Shown: positions 21,892 to 34,100 of the stretch, piece after piece
Position numbering within the stretch: position 1 is the stretch's first letter
Layout of the letters: every line of letters starts with the position of its first letter
Origin: Artemisia argyi
Lineage: Eukaryota > Streptophyta > Magnoliopsida > Asterales > Asteraceae
Length of the DNA: 64,000 nt
Assembly (NCBI GenBank): GCA_030686995.1
Contig: CM060692.1
Span: 125,689,796 to 125,753,795 of the forward strand
Direction: 5' to 3'
Notes under the pieces: generated by a model
Told to the model about the DNA's origin: nothing
The model's database searches: none
What the model saw: the letters and a program-made list of their open reading frames with translations, nothing else
Position numbers and translations under genes: made by a program

Positions 21892-23146
21892 TGTTGATAT
21901 AAATAATGTTTAAAAAGGTTATTAATATCTCTCAATAAACCTATGTTTTGATAATCACAAAACTTAAATCAAATTAAGTCAAGATTAAGAAGTAAACAAG
22001 TATTTGGTAACAAATATTTACTTCTACATCTAATATCACTTAAGGTATGCATAAACTAAGCATCTTATGCATTACATGATCAAAGGAAATTTTGTCTTAA
22101 GACATAACATCTTATAAAATGATATAAACATTTTATATATATTTGTAAATCATTTTTGGTAATGCTATATTAAACCACAAAGATATGATTTCAAATTTCC
22201 AACCAAAAAGGGCAAATTTTATCCAGAAAAACTTTTCCAACGTTCAGGAGGGCGGCCCCCTTAATTTTGCTAGCCGGCCCCCTTAATGATTAAGGGGACC
22301 GGCCCCTAATTAAGGGGACCGGCACGCTCCCGAACAGTAAAATCTGGCCCTATAAATATTGTATCATTTCACACATTTTCCTCACCTTTTTGCACTATAA
22401 ACTTTCTGATCCAACCTCCATTTCTAGATCTAAAATCCTTTGATCATATAATTCATAAGTCTTTGTTTCCAAGTGATCCAAAGCTTCATCCATTCAAGTG
22501 CAAGAAGAAGAACACTCCTCTACATCCATCTAATTGTAGTAGTGTTGTGAATAGCTAGTTTCATATTGTAGTTGTGGTAGATATTTGTAAAAGTGTTGTG
22601 TAAATTTGTTGAGTGTAGAAACTAGGTGTGTTGTAAAGTAGTTTAGTAGTTGTGAATTAGTTGTGCATAGAAGAAGGTGTGAAGTTGTGAAGGTGTGAAG
22701 CCTTGAAGAAGTTGTGAAGTTGTGAAGAAGGTGTGAAGCTTTGAAGAAGTCGTGAGATTGGTTCAAGCTATGATTAGAACTCGACATTTAGCTTAGTGTC
22801 GTTAACTCGTGTAAGCCAAGGTGTGTAAGGTTTCTCCACCATAAGGAGTTTGTTGACATAGTGAAGAAAACTCTCGAGTGTGGTACTCGGGGAGTGGAGT
22901 AGGGCAAGGAAGGTGTCCTTGTAGCCGAACCACTATAAATTCGCGTGTTGTGGTTTGATCTTTCTAACCCTATCTTTTCTTCATTACATTTCAATACTTT
23001 CATTACTTGATTAGAATTACTTATATTGATTGTCATTTGAATTCACTTGAGATCGAATCGAAAGTTTTTAATAATCTACAAAATAATTTGGTAATAAACT
23101 TTTAAAAGGACGTAAAACTATTCAACCCCCCTTCTAGTTTTCCACA
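21892..23146 (+). repeat. 3' LTR of the Sirevirus-like element (1255 bp)
   Basis: Copy of 13741-14993 with about 20 visible differences. Its palindrome module is slightly better paired (ATTAAGGGGACCGGCC is intact at about 22287-22303), with TATAAATA at 22351-22358. It ends TTTTCCACA and is followed by TSD GCCTG. Confidence 0.9.
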
Positions 23147-23467
23147 GCCTGATCAAAGTGGAAGGTCGCAAAGAACTCCCTCACCAACTCACTATACACA
23201 GTCTCTCATCCTAAACAACCTCTCCCATTGAGGACCCGCGAACCCATCAGTGTGGATCCTCCCCAGAAACGCAGCCTCCAACCCTTGGGACCTCAGAAAC
23301 TTCCAATCAATCACAGCACTAGCATCAATGTGGTGATTACAAAGCTCCGCATACTTAGTAGTAGCGGCAACATTGTCGAATTCGCCCCAACTATGGACCA
23401 ATTCCCCGTAGTTAACTCGTTGGGACCTAGAGGAGCTGCCACGATGTTGTCGAGATCGCTTGCTCAT
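23147..23467 (-). pseudogene. Athila ORF1-like protein, N-terminal part (split gene)
   Basis: Upstream piece of the gene at 13740-12778. The ATG at 23467 begins a basic Ser/Arg-rich N-terminus (MSKRSRQHRGSSSRSQR), followed by a region containing FLRSQGLEAAFLGRIHTDGF. A one-base frameshift near 23205 puts the annotated frame into a stop; in the shifted frame coding continues to the insertion point and joins 13740. A pair of TGACGCCGTCA palindromes lies 75-110 bp upstream of the ATG. The split and the frameshift make the gene inactive. Confidence 0.65.
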
Positions 23468-24167
23468 TTTCCTGGAAAAAGATAGAGTGGGCGGAAACAA
23501 TTAGAACGAGAATTTAATTGATTCATGCTATCAGACACATCTGACGCCGTCAGGAATGTGGTCCTGACGCCGTCAGATCAAGCAGAAGTCGAACCATGCA
23601 TTTACGCAGGAAAAATCAATTTTCAAACTCTTAACCCATTACCCAAACACTCCTTTAATCAGAAAACATGGGTGGGGGGTCAAAAATTCCGTGGCATGAA
23701 AGACTTTTCCTAAATTAACGCATGATTCAAGTGAGTCAACATCATCAAAGGGTAACCCCCTTGATTACAAATCACCAAATGGATGGTATTACGATTTGTC
23801 AATGATGGGTCAAAAAATGGGGTTTCGGATGAAAGGGGTTTTCTTAATTGATTGATCCTAAGGACAATTGAACGAAAAAGAGTGAGGAAAAACTACTTAC
23901 CGAGTGGAGATTAGTCACGGAAGATGTCGAATTGGAGGATGGAGATTCAGAGGTGGAGCAGCAATTTGGGTGAGATTTGTGGGGTATGAGTTGAAAGTGA
24001 TGGAGTTTGGGTTATTATTGCTGAAATAGCGAGGTGACGGCGTCAAGAGTTACCATCTGATGTCGTCAGATGCCCGTATAAGATGTAAAAAGAAGTAATT
24101 CCACATTTAGTCCCTGCACTTAGTGTGAATAGCTAAACACGAGTAGGAACTATGAGTAGCTATCCCA
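23468..24167 (-). promoter_or_regulatory. Spacer between element 1 gag and ORF1 with TGACGCCGTCA palindromes
   Basis: No ORF. TGACGCCGTCA occurs at 23542-23552 and 23565-23575, and TGACGGCGTCA/TGATGTCGTCA at 24035-24045 and 24058-24068. Each pair is separated by 23 bp start to start. The same motif clusters upstream of the LTR TATA box. A regulatory role is inferred. Confidence 0.45.
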
Positions 24168-25584
24168 TTAATGAAGTCCACCAGGGTCGAACGTTTCATT
24201 ACTGTCACGGAAAGAGGTGTGGTTGTAGAAAGGGGTGGGTGAGGTTTTAGTTAAGTTGTAACCTTCGCACGGGTCACCGGTGGGTACAAAGAGGTGTTGT
24301 TCCATAGAGGGTCTCAAAACTGTGGTGTTTTTGAGGTGCAACCTCTTCACACCGGGTTTAAAACCAAAAGAACGTCTCTTGCACAAATTTGGGAGCGTAG
24401 TATGCAAGCATCCAACGAAAATGTTGTCAAATTGCGAATTCTTCTCTTCCTGATGATGCTCGAAAAAGTAGGAGGTGATTGACGGTGAAGCACTTGGGGA
24501 AGATTTCTCGTTATCCCCTTGGTCAAACACCAAAGGAGTTGAAACCTCGAAGACTTTTTCGATTTTTCTTGGTGCGGATTTTTCCATAATCTTCTCTTTG
24601 ATCCTTGATATGAATTTGTCTGCTAAATCCATAAAAGCATTGCGAGTACTTTCCATGCGTGCTTCTAGGTGCTGGATTTGTTTTTCCTGATTATTCATGA
24701 AGGTTACCATTATCCCTTCGAACTCCTCTTGTCGTGAACGTTCAGGAAGATTATGGTTGATAACCGCATTCCTACGTAAATTAGGATTCCACACAGTTTC
24801 AGCAGCAGGTTTCTCAACTCTCATTAATTCTTTTACCTGCTTCTCGATACTACCTAATAACTGCTCTTGGGTGGCGTGTGCGTAATCAAGTTTTCCCTTG
24901 CTTGAAAACATCAGGTCTTCCTATCCTTCTTCTTCGTATTGCGCCAACCCCTCAAGAACTTTCCAGCATTCGTCAATGCTAAGTCTGTTTAGCCTGCCCT
25001 TGGTTGCGTAATCTATAGCTCTCCTTGTTTGATAGTTAAATTTATCGTAAAAGATTTGAATCTGGAGCCATGGTTCAATGCCATGATGAGGGACTTTTCG
25101 GAGCAGGTCTTTATATCGAGTCCATGCTTCGTAAAAGGTTTCACCTTGACGTTGTTGTAGTTCTCCCCGGTGGGAATTGAGCAAGGAAACGAGTGGTGAG
25201 GTCATCCCATGTAGTGATGGATCCCGCGGGTAAACGCTCAAGCCATTGACTAGCTTGATCACGTAGAGAGAATTGGAATAGGCGTAATCGGATTGTCTCT
25301 CTAGTTGCAACATCTAAGTCTATGGAATCTACGATTTTAAGGAAGTCCTTGAGATGTTGATTTGGATCTTCGGAACGAAGTCCATGGAATGCACATCCGC
25401 TTTGCACCAACCGGATGGTGTCGGATCGCAAGGGGGTCACATTGGCTCCGGTGAGCTCAATGGTGTTTCGATAGCCTTGGTGGCTAGGTCGGGAATACTC
25501 TCCTAAGGTTCGGGGCCTAAGAGGTTCTAGTGGTGGGTTTTGTTGTGGTGGGATGACAGGTTCAAAGATGTTCCTATCGTCCAT
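24168..25584 (-). pseudogene. Ty3/gypsy Gag pseudogene of element 1
   Basis: Starts at ATG 25584. Contains the retrotransposon gag domain (HLKDFLKIVDSI ... RLRLFQFSLRDQASQWLERLP ... W-DL-TRFLAQFFPP-like segment, then ETFYEAWTRYKDLLRKVPHHG). A frameshift lies near 25195 and one in-frame TAG at 24920-24918. The downstream half (24911-24168) is Lys/Glu-rich coiled coil with a later RRSFGFKPG segment and ends at 24168. No CCHC knuckle and no protease follow; instead comes a spacer and the Athila ORF1-like gene. With two lesions it is inactive, but the domain is recognisable. Confidence 0.8.
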
Positions 25585-25731
25585 GATGTCGGGTGGTGAA
25601 GAGTTACGAACAAAAACACGAAGAAATAAGATAGACTAAAGAGAACATAAAATTAAAAATAAAATCTTACTAGAAAGGAATCTAGCAAGTAGACCTAATA
25701 AAAAGAGATTCTAACCTAGACAATAACTATT

Positions 25732-25749
25732 CCCCGGGCTGCGGCGCCA
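25732..25749 (-). other. Primer binding site, tRNA-Asp type (element 1)
   Basis: The minus strand reads TGGCGCCGCAGCCCGGGG, close to the TGGCGCCGTTGCCGGGG site that is standard for Athila/Tat elements. It lies six bases from the LTR start at 25756. An identical copy sits at 63692-63710 in element 2. Confidence 0.85.
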
Positions 25750-25755
25750 AAAACT

Positions 25756-27168
25756 TGATGCGTAGGGATTGCACCAGGCTTTACCTCTCGAGGGATCTCG
25801 AGAAGCTTACAACCCCCACCAGGCAGTGTACCTGATCGATGTAGTATAGTCTAATGACAAGTACCGGAGGATTGATCGTTCAGCTAGGAATAGTGTCGCT
25901 AGGATTAGAAAACCTAAAGACTAGGTATAGAGATAAGGGATGATTCTTTTTGTATTTGTATATTTTTTTTAGAAAGCAAGTAAAAATCTCGAGTTTGAAG
26001 GATTTGGGCGGAATTAGTTGCTAGTCAACTAACCCAATACTAAGATGCAATCAAAATAAAATACTAAAAAATGAAAAAAAAACTATATTAAACTAAAGTT
26101 GTGAGCAATATGTGGGAGAAATGTGTTTACTTAGATTTCACTACTCCCTAGATATCTTTTACACGTTAATTACTTGTTATAGTTGCGTGGATGACGGATT
26201 GTATTCCTTAATACCATTCACGGGGTGGCGTACTTACTTCCCCAATCCTATGAGTGCCTACTTCACTCCTATGTCGAGCCTGCTAGAAGCTCCTAACATG
26301 GGATCATTAGAATTTACTCATGCATTAAATACAACCAATAAAACCTAGTACACATCGGTTCATGTTTTCTAAGACGTTCAAGCATGTTACACAATGGAGA
26401 TCTGCCAGTCTTCTTAAGCCTAACATTGAAATCATTCATCCAATACAACCATAAACAAGTAATCAACACATAATTAACATCTAGGTTTCATTAGATCTAA
26501 GCAAACACAAGATAGATCTAGCCTAGCATGTTGAAATTAAGACAAGCACAAGATATAGACAACCAACACATAGACATATTGATTGAATTAAGAGAAGACT
26601 TATCTCAATAGCACATGAAAGGATTCAAGGGTTGAAAACCCTTGAAAAAGCTGTAAAATACGTACAAGGTTCGGCCCTAGGGTTTCTCCACACAAGTTCC
26701 TCTCAATGAATGAAAAATAGAAAACTATATATAGATTTTAGAAGGTGACGGCGTCAAGAACAAATGTTTGACGCTGTCATCTCGCCGCCAAATAGTTCCT
26801 CGGACTGCCTAGATCTAGATCTGACACCGTCATGCGTACACCTTATGCAGGCCGTCATACAATTAACTCTTGACGCCCTTCTTGTGAAGCCGTCAGGTTT
26901 ATACTGGGTCGTCACCAAATTTTACTCTTGACGCCGTCATGCTTTTCCTCTTGACGCCGTCATACACTATTTTCAGCATGGAAAATTAAGTCTTTGGCGT
27001 TTTCTTCACTTTTATGCTCTAAAAACGTCCGAATTGCTTCCTTTTCCAAATTTCACTCCCAAAGTACCTAAAATCACAAAAGGAACGATTTCGGGTAATA
27101 TTTGATCAAATAAATTCAATTCCGGGCTTAAATGACCCCCTAAAAGTGGTTCATTTTTTGCCTCATCA
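25756..27168 (-). repeat. 5' LTR of element 1 (1413 bp)
   Basis: The more complete LTR copy. TATA box (minus strand) at 26734-26725, palindrome cluster from 26746 to about 26970. It ends CCTCATCA followed by TSD TGTGC. A plus-strand ORF of 78 codons at 26112-26348 recurs in the other LTRs but is antisense to the element. Confidence 0.9.
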
Positions 27169-27173
27169 TGTGC

Positions 27174-30100
27174 TTATTCACACAGCTTTTTCTGGACAAA
27201 TTAAGACCAAAACAGACACAAACTAACCATAAATGCCAAAGATATTGGGTTTTTATGTTTGTGATCGTGCAGGATCGGATATTTCAGAAACAGGAAAAAA
27301 TTAGACTGAAAAGGACAAAAAGGAGCACGAATTTGGAAAACGTGTCAAAAGCCAAAGCCGGGGAAGCAAATTACCATTTTTCAGCTCAGACTGTCAAAAC
27401 GTACCTTGGGAAATTACAGAATGCCAGAAATAGTCCATGGGAATTAATTTTGGAAAATAATCTATCCTGGTCCTTGGATTATTGAAATATGGCAAGTTTT
27501 ACCCTTGTGAATACTTTGGAAAGGTTGCAAGATCAGTCCCTAAAAAATCTGCAAATTACACTTTTAGTCCTTGGGCTTATTTAACCTTACAAACCAAACG
27601 GACCATTAATACTACTATAACCCAACACCACCCTTTTAAATAAAAACCCAACCCACTCCTTATATCACGAGGCCAAGTCCAATCCACAAGCCCAAACCAC
27701 CCTTAATATTAAAATGGGGGTTGACCCCAATCAAACCCCACCTCCTTCCCTCCTTCATCACCTCCTAACTTGCCTGCAACACCTCACCCCCCCCCCCCCC
27801 CCACTTGACCAATTGTTACCTTCCATCACCTCCAACCGTCCAAAAACATCACTTCTCAACATCACAAGACAACTACAATTAATGCAATTCCCCCTCCCCA
27901 CAAGCAATAGTACAATTTGCAATAAATTAATTTTCCCGGCAAAAGTAAAATCAAGGGCTGGGATCACTTTGACACATCCAAGGGCTCATATTATTGATGG
28001 GAAATGATCAAAGAGGTTAAAGGAACCCTAATTTTCACTATAAAAAGGAAGAGAAGCAGAGGAGAAGATATAGTAGTTTTTTAGCTTATTTTTCACGTCG
28101 ACTTAGTGTAATTTCCATTTCCAGTTGTTAAATTTACTTTTAAAAGGTTGTATTTAGCATTTTCAGTGTAATTTAAACTTCCTTTGATCTCAATTTCAAG
28201 TTGTCTTTGGAAATCCCATTTTTAAATTCTCAATTTACTTTAATATTGTTACGAGTTGTTGCTTATTGATCCTTTGAGTTCATATAAGTCTCTGATAAGC
28301 TTTTATAAGCTCCCTAAGCATTGTAACCTGTTGCAAAATCAAAATCTCAAAGATACATAAAAAAAATAAAAAAAAATATTTGAAAAATAAAAAATCAGGG
28401 AAACAGAAAAGAAGAAAGCTGAAGCAAGGTAAATCTTGGATGGCCATGGTTTAGTGCTTCTTGGGAAGCTATAGGGTTGTGAGTTTGGTCCCTGGTTCAC
28501 TTGTTCTGTGCTTGGAAGCTTTTGTAAACAATTTTCTTGAATTTTAGCATCTTACTGTAGAGTAGCTTAATATAGCTTATTTTCTGTTTGAAATTACTTG
28601 TTGCTTATTGATGCTTATTAGATAGCATGTACTCATTTCTCTTAATGGTGTTAGGTTTTCATCAAAACTGCTTTTTAACCATCAAAATAATCATAGATAG
28701 CATAATAGGCATTAATGGGTGTTTGTGCATGAAGTCAGCATCAAAGTTATTAGAATAGCTTATTAGTTAAGCATGCATCAATAGAATAGCTTATAATCTT
28801 AATCTGCTTTGAAAATTCATAAAATCAGTTGGTATTGAGGTTCTTTGGATCTAGTGGTTTATTTGGGTTTAAGATTGTTTCAGTTGTTGTTTTTGGTCTT
28901 AATAACTCACCTATGGATATAATAGGTCAGTTAAGGCATAAAACCTATTACTCATTTAGTAAAAAGTCAAAAATCAAGTTTCATTTCTCATTTCCATTCA
29001 CTGTTGAGAATTAGGTTTTCATAATCCTACATAAAGGTTTATAAGTAGTATATATAGCATAAATTAGTCTCATTTCAACTTATAACAACAATATCAGTCA
29101 TTTGGAAGCAATCAAAGTTCACAAAATTCAAACTAGATCAAAAATCAAAAAGTTAAAAATTTCATAGTTTGTCAGAAATCCAATTTTAGTTGTAATTTTC
29201 ATGCATTCAATCCTTGGCCTTTTGATCTGAAACTTTTTAGAGAAGCAAGTTGAGAAGCTCAGCTTTCAAGTCCTTATTTTAGTGAATTTTTAAGATTTTT
29301 TTCTAGTACTTATTTAGGGCCTTCTTTGGACATGTTTTTCAAAAACCTCCCCTACACCAGGGGTTGTTAACTCACAAGCCTATTTACCAAAGCTCCTTAT
29401 TTGTTCATTAGTGCATCTTAGACTTAGCTTTTTGTTGATTTGGAAAGCCTTCCTTGCCAGCTACATGTTCATGTGCTTGTTGTGCCATTTTGTACTCATT
29501 TCCACTGCTTATTTTGGCCTTACATGTTGACTCATCAAACTCATTACACTGAGTCATCAGTGTGAGTAACCCAAGTTCACAAGCTCCCTTAGTCTTCATT
29601 AGTGGGACCCACTCTGTGATTGTTGGCTTTTTGAGAAGCTTATTAGGTCAGCTTATTAGTTCAGTGCTTATTTTGGGCTTTGGAACTCTTGCACCTAGCT
29701 TATTTTGGTCCACAAGTCAACCTCACCAACTCAGTACACTAAGTCAGTGGGTGAACAAGCAATTTTCACAAGCCCTTGTAGAGCTTAATAGTGGACCCCA
29801 CTATGTGCTTATTGGCTTTCTGAGTAGCTCACTTGTTTGGCTTATTGACTCAAGCCTGGATAGGTTGTAGGATTTGGAATTGCTTAATTGTGCTTTCTAG
29901 CTTATTCTGTATACTTTTTTCTTTTCTTTAGCTTATTTTATACTCATCTCAATTGTCTTTAGCTTATTTCACCCTTGGTTCAGTTTATAGCTTTTGTGAT
30001 AGCTTGTTCAACTTAAAAATCCATTTAAAATTTCAAAAGGCCAACTATTAAGCCAGTAAGTTTCCACAGAGCTTATTTGGTAATTTCAAAAAAGTTATTT

Positions 30101-31154
30101 TTATAAAAATAAGTTATTTTTAGTTGTTAAATAGGTTTGCAAAAGAAAAAATAAATAAATAAAATAGAAAAACCGGTGCTTGTGGGATTTGAACCCTGGA
30201 CCTCTTGGTTCCCTGCCATAAAACCAAACCAAACTTGAGCACCATCTCCCCTAGTGTATAATTAGTGTTTTAGTTTCCCCAACTTTAATTTATAGTGATA
30301 GCGTCTATTTAAGTTATTTTAGCTTATTTGCTTATTTTTCTGCTTTTTCATATAGCACTTGTTATTTTTTTTTTTTTTTCCTAAGTTCCTGTTACCTTGT
30401 AGTATTTTTATAAAAATTTTCATAATTTTATGTTTCTCTTTAGTATTTTTAATAATTAATTTTAGTTTAATTAGATTTAATTAAAAAATCATTTACTGCT
30501 TGCCTATAAGCACTAGCATCTTTTTATAATTTTTCTAGCTTTTTATAATCATAAAGTATTTTTAGAAAAAAATTCATAATTTTTACTGTTCATTTGCTAT
30601 TTTTATTATTAAATTAGTTTAACTAGCTTTTAATTAATAATAAGGAAATAAAAAACTAAAATAGCTTATTTATAAGTTTTAGAAACTTTTATAATTTTGT
30701 AGATTTCCTATGATAGTTAATTAGTTTTATAAAAAAATTCGTATTTTCTAAGCTATTTTAGTATTTTTAATAATTTAAATTAGATTAAATTAGTTATTAA
30801 ATAGTTTTTAATTAATAATAAATAATTAAAAAATCAAAAAAAATAATTTTCTCTTTTATAAAATTTTCTGCTATTATTAAGTTGGTAAAAAATTGATTTT
30901 GACCACTTTAGGATTAAATCTGCTTTAATTTCACTTTTTCCAGTACGAGTTTATGTTTACTTTTAATTTAAAGTTATGTTTTTAATTTTAAATACATTTT
31001 AAGTTTATCTGATTTCCAGTCATTGTTAATATTGTTAATTTAGCTTATTTCCATTTATATATGATTAGTGTAATCAATCCCAATCATATTCCTGTTACTT
31101 TCTCCAAATCACTTTATCTCCGAACGTTTTCCAAATACAATTTCAATCCTCACT
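27174..31154 (+). other. Long noncoding AT-rich region, probable LTR/flank of the interrupted gypsy element, AGCTTATT-rich
   Basis: Continues the sequence broken at 8819: the first bases complete an inverted repeat GCTGTGTG...CACACAGC across the target site. A TATA box (CTATAAAAAGG, about 28039) and GA-rich start region suggest a gypsy promoter, so 27169 onwards may be a large LTR; its end is not clear. A C-run lies at about 27787-27802. From about 28300 to 30400 the octamer AGCTTATT recurs many times. 28300-31100 is homologous, inverted, to the insertion at 47645-50606. No credible ORF. Confidence 0.45.
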
Positions 31155-34100
31155 CATGTTTGACCTGTTGACCACACTTGGTTGACTGGTTAGTTTGGGA
31201 GGAGTCAATCTCTGATGAGTAATGCCAATACATATCGAACTTGAGCTTGTAAACCAACTTGTATTCTTTTGATGAACTTGATGATAACATTTGGTGTTTC
31301 GGCTTTAGAAGCAAGAAAGTGAACCCAAGTGTATCATGAGTAGTCATCCACAATAACCAATATATATTTCTTCCTATGTCTGCTGATAACACGCATTGGA
31401 CCACACAAATCCATGTGCAATAAATGCAAAGGAGCAACAGAACTAGGTTAAGATTTGGATTTGAGTGTTGCACGTGTCATCTTTCCTAATTCTCAAGCAG
31501 AACAGAGATGATCTTTCTCGAAAGATAGTTTTGGTAATCCTCTGAATAAATTATGTTGAGCAAGGTCATTTATATCGTTCTGAAGTTCAAATGAGAGAAT
31601 CAACGATGCCATAGCCAAGCTTGTGATGATTTTGCTTTTGCAAGCAAACAAATTGATTATGGTGCAGTTATTTCATGAAGTGCAATATGGTATAGATTAG
31701 AATTCCTGGAGCCTTTGAGAATATCAACGCCTTCAAGAGTACGAACAATACATGAATGTTTACGGAATGCCACCTCTAAATCATTATCACAAAATTGACC
31801 AATACTAAACAAGCTATGAACCAGCCCTTCGACAAAGTAGACACGTTGAATTGTGACCTTATCAAGAATGAGATCTCCATAGCCGGTGATTTTAGCTACC
31901 TGAACATTCCCAAAACGCACTACACCCAAGAATTTGGCCACGAAGTTCTTGAGCAGTGCCTTGTTCCCGATCATGTGTCAGGAGCTCTGCGAGTCGAGGT
32001 ACCAGAGGCACACTTGGACAAGCTGCACATCAAAGCAAAAAACTGAAAATTCGGAATCCACTGATAAAGTGGTTCCACGTAGTTAGACAGTAAAGAATGC
32101 ACACCTAATCGATTGAATTTAGCAACTTGAGGACTAGTAGGTGTTTCTTGCTTCTTAACTGGTTGCCACCTATACCCTTCGTGTTTAAACACTTTTCCAG
32201 TAGGAACCCACTTAAAGCATGATCTAGGGTTTGAGTCATAGTGATTTAGATTCTTGGCCTTAGGTCTCATTGGCTTTTGTTTTCTATGCTTAGTGTTTCT
32301 TGGCTTCGATGTATCAGTCCAAGTGGTATTAGCATTCATGTTCTCACTATTCATTTTATCATGCACACATTTTTCAGAAACCGAATTAAAAGGAACATAA
32401 TTAGAACAAGCATTCATGCTATTATAAGCAACAGATCCATGCTTTTTTAAGTCATTACATTCATCCATTCACTTAGAGCATTTTTTATTGAAAGCATTGA
32501 AATATCTAGGTTTTTCTACAACTTAAGGCTGAGAGGCTCTACTCTTCCAAGCATTACTCTTAATTGGTCTCTCCCTTGTACAAGTAGTGTCTAAACCTAG
32601 ATCAAAAAGCAAATCTGTATTAGGAGATTTTGAAGATTGATCGTGTTGAACTAATTTTTGTTTCTTACGGTTCTTGTTCATGTGTTTCTTTGACTCTTTG
32701 GGATTCTTTTCTAGTGGGGGAGGAGTCAAAGAACACATTGGTGCATCTAGAGGTGTATCCTTGCTAAGTAATGCTTGCATCCTAGTTTGTTCTAATTCTT
32801 TCTTATAAAGCATATCATTTGTACCATAAGGTTCACACTTAGAAGTAGAAGCAATATTGTACATACCAGGAGCAATTACTTTAGGATTGATAAGAACCTC
32901 TTTTTGTTTCGGCTCAAGAATATGAGTTTGTTGCTTTGAAGATGCCAAAAACGTTGGTTGATTTGAAAAGTATGAAAAATTTGTATTATCCAATTGGCGT
33001 TTTGAAGCAAACTCATTATTCCTGGTTTTTGGCAAATCAAGCACTTTAGATTTGAGTTCCTCATTCTCTTTTAAGATTAGTTTCAAAGAATTTTCGTAGG
33101 AAAGCTTGTCATACTTGTTTTCTTCAATTTTTCGTTGCCAATTTGATTCAAATATTAAAGATTGTTTTTCAAGCTTGGCAAGGGAATTTTCAAATTTATC
33201 ATTTTGACAAGGCAATTCCTCGTTCAACTCAACATTCTTTTGCAAACACTGTTTTAGACTCTCTTTTAAAGCAAGGTTTTCCATTTCAAGAGACGTTTGT
33301 CGATTTTCTAAAGTCGCAATTTTCTCTTCATTTATTGCAAATTGGGGTTTGATTGATTCAATTTGATTCTGAAAATATTCTTTTTGAATGTCTGAGTTTA
33401 AGCAAATAAGGTCATATTCATCTTCAAGATATGTGACATAATTTAAATCATTTTGCATCTCAGTCATCAATGCCTCTTCAAAGGCTTTAAGTTTATCGTT
33501 AATACTATTCACGGGAAGCTCGATAAATAACTTTATCTATTTCTTACCTTCCCTTGAGACATCTATTTCATATGAATTAGATCTCACAAGTTCATCAGTT
33601 TGAAATTCTTGCTTCGCACGAATAATTCATAGCAATCCACTTATTTGATTTCTGAGATGACAAAAAGTTTTCCTTGCTAAACTCTCATATTTGCTAGAGT
33701 CATATGGGTTGGCCGTAGTCTGTTCCATATGTTTCTTAGAATTTGTTGGTTTTCGTTCAAGAGCATTTTCTTTATTTATCGAACCATAATCAACATTAAA
33801 ATAGGAGAAATTTGTTTTCTTTTGTTTGACCATTAAAAGTTTTTAGATTTCCTCATTAGAGATGTCATTTGGAACAAACATGTAATCTTTGAAGATGTCA
33901 CGTCTCATGTACTCAGTATTATACAAACTTGGTGCTTTACGTTTGACCATTTCAAGATAAGATGGATTAGAAAATCCAAGTCCCGATCTTAGATCTAAGA
34001 TTGGATCTGTTTTGGGAAGGTACATGTGCATAGTCTAAGGAGTCTGACCGGTAGTGCGAATTTTCAATTCAGCTTTAGTTAATCGTTGAATACAATTAGC

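Larger units (their letters stand above)
13741..23146 (+). mobile_element. Complete pol-less Sirevirus-like copia element with two extra ORFs
   Basis: LTRs at 13741-14993 and 21892-23146 begin TGTTGATATA and end TTTTCCACA, with TSD GCCTG at 13736-13740 and 23147-23151. Internal order: primer site (14994), decayed gag (15062-16917), noncoding spacer, ORF2 (18987-20198), ORF3 (20796-21395), and several AGGGGGAG polypurine tracts ending beside the LTR. Multiple polypurine tracts are a known Sirevirus trait. Protease, integrase, RT and RNase H are all absent. The LTRs differ at roughly 20 positions by eye (about 98-99% identity), which makes it younger than element 1, the element it interrupts. 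Confidence 0.9.
8820..27168 (-). mobile_element. Element 1: complete pol-less Athila-like LTR element (with nested Sirevirus-like insertion)
   Basis: Both LTRs (8820-10171 and 25756-27168) begin TGATGCGTAGGG and end CCTCATCA, with TGATG/CATCA termini. A perfect 5-bp target duplication TGTGC lies at 8815-8819 and 27169-27173. On the minus strand the order is LTR, tRNA-Asp-type primer site, gag (25584-24168), Athila ORF1-like gene (23467-12778, split by the element at 13741-23146), long noncoding 3' region, LTR. Protease, RT, RNase H and integrase are absent. Without the nested element and its extra TSD copy it is about 8.9 kb. It would need enzymes from a related autonomous element (inference). 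Confidence 0.9.

Noticed and set aside
27168..27485. 105-codon plus-strand ORF after element 1
   Set aside because: Starts in the TSD, no motif, and lies in a probable LTR U3; chance ORF.
30180..30245. tRNA-like string (GGATTTGAACCCTGGACC)
   Set aside because: Only a T-arm-like fragment; no acceptor stem, D-arm or anticodon arm can be paired around it.
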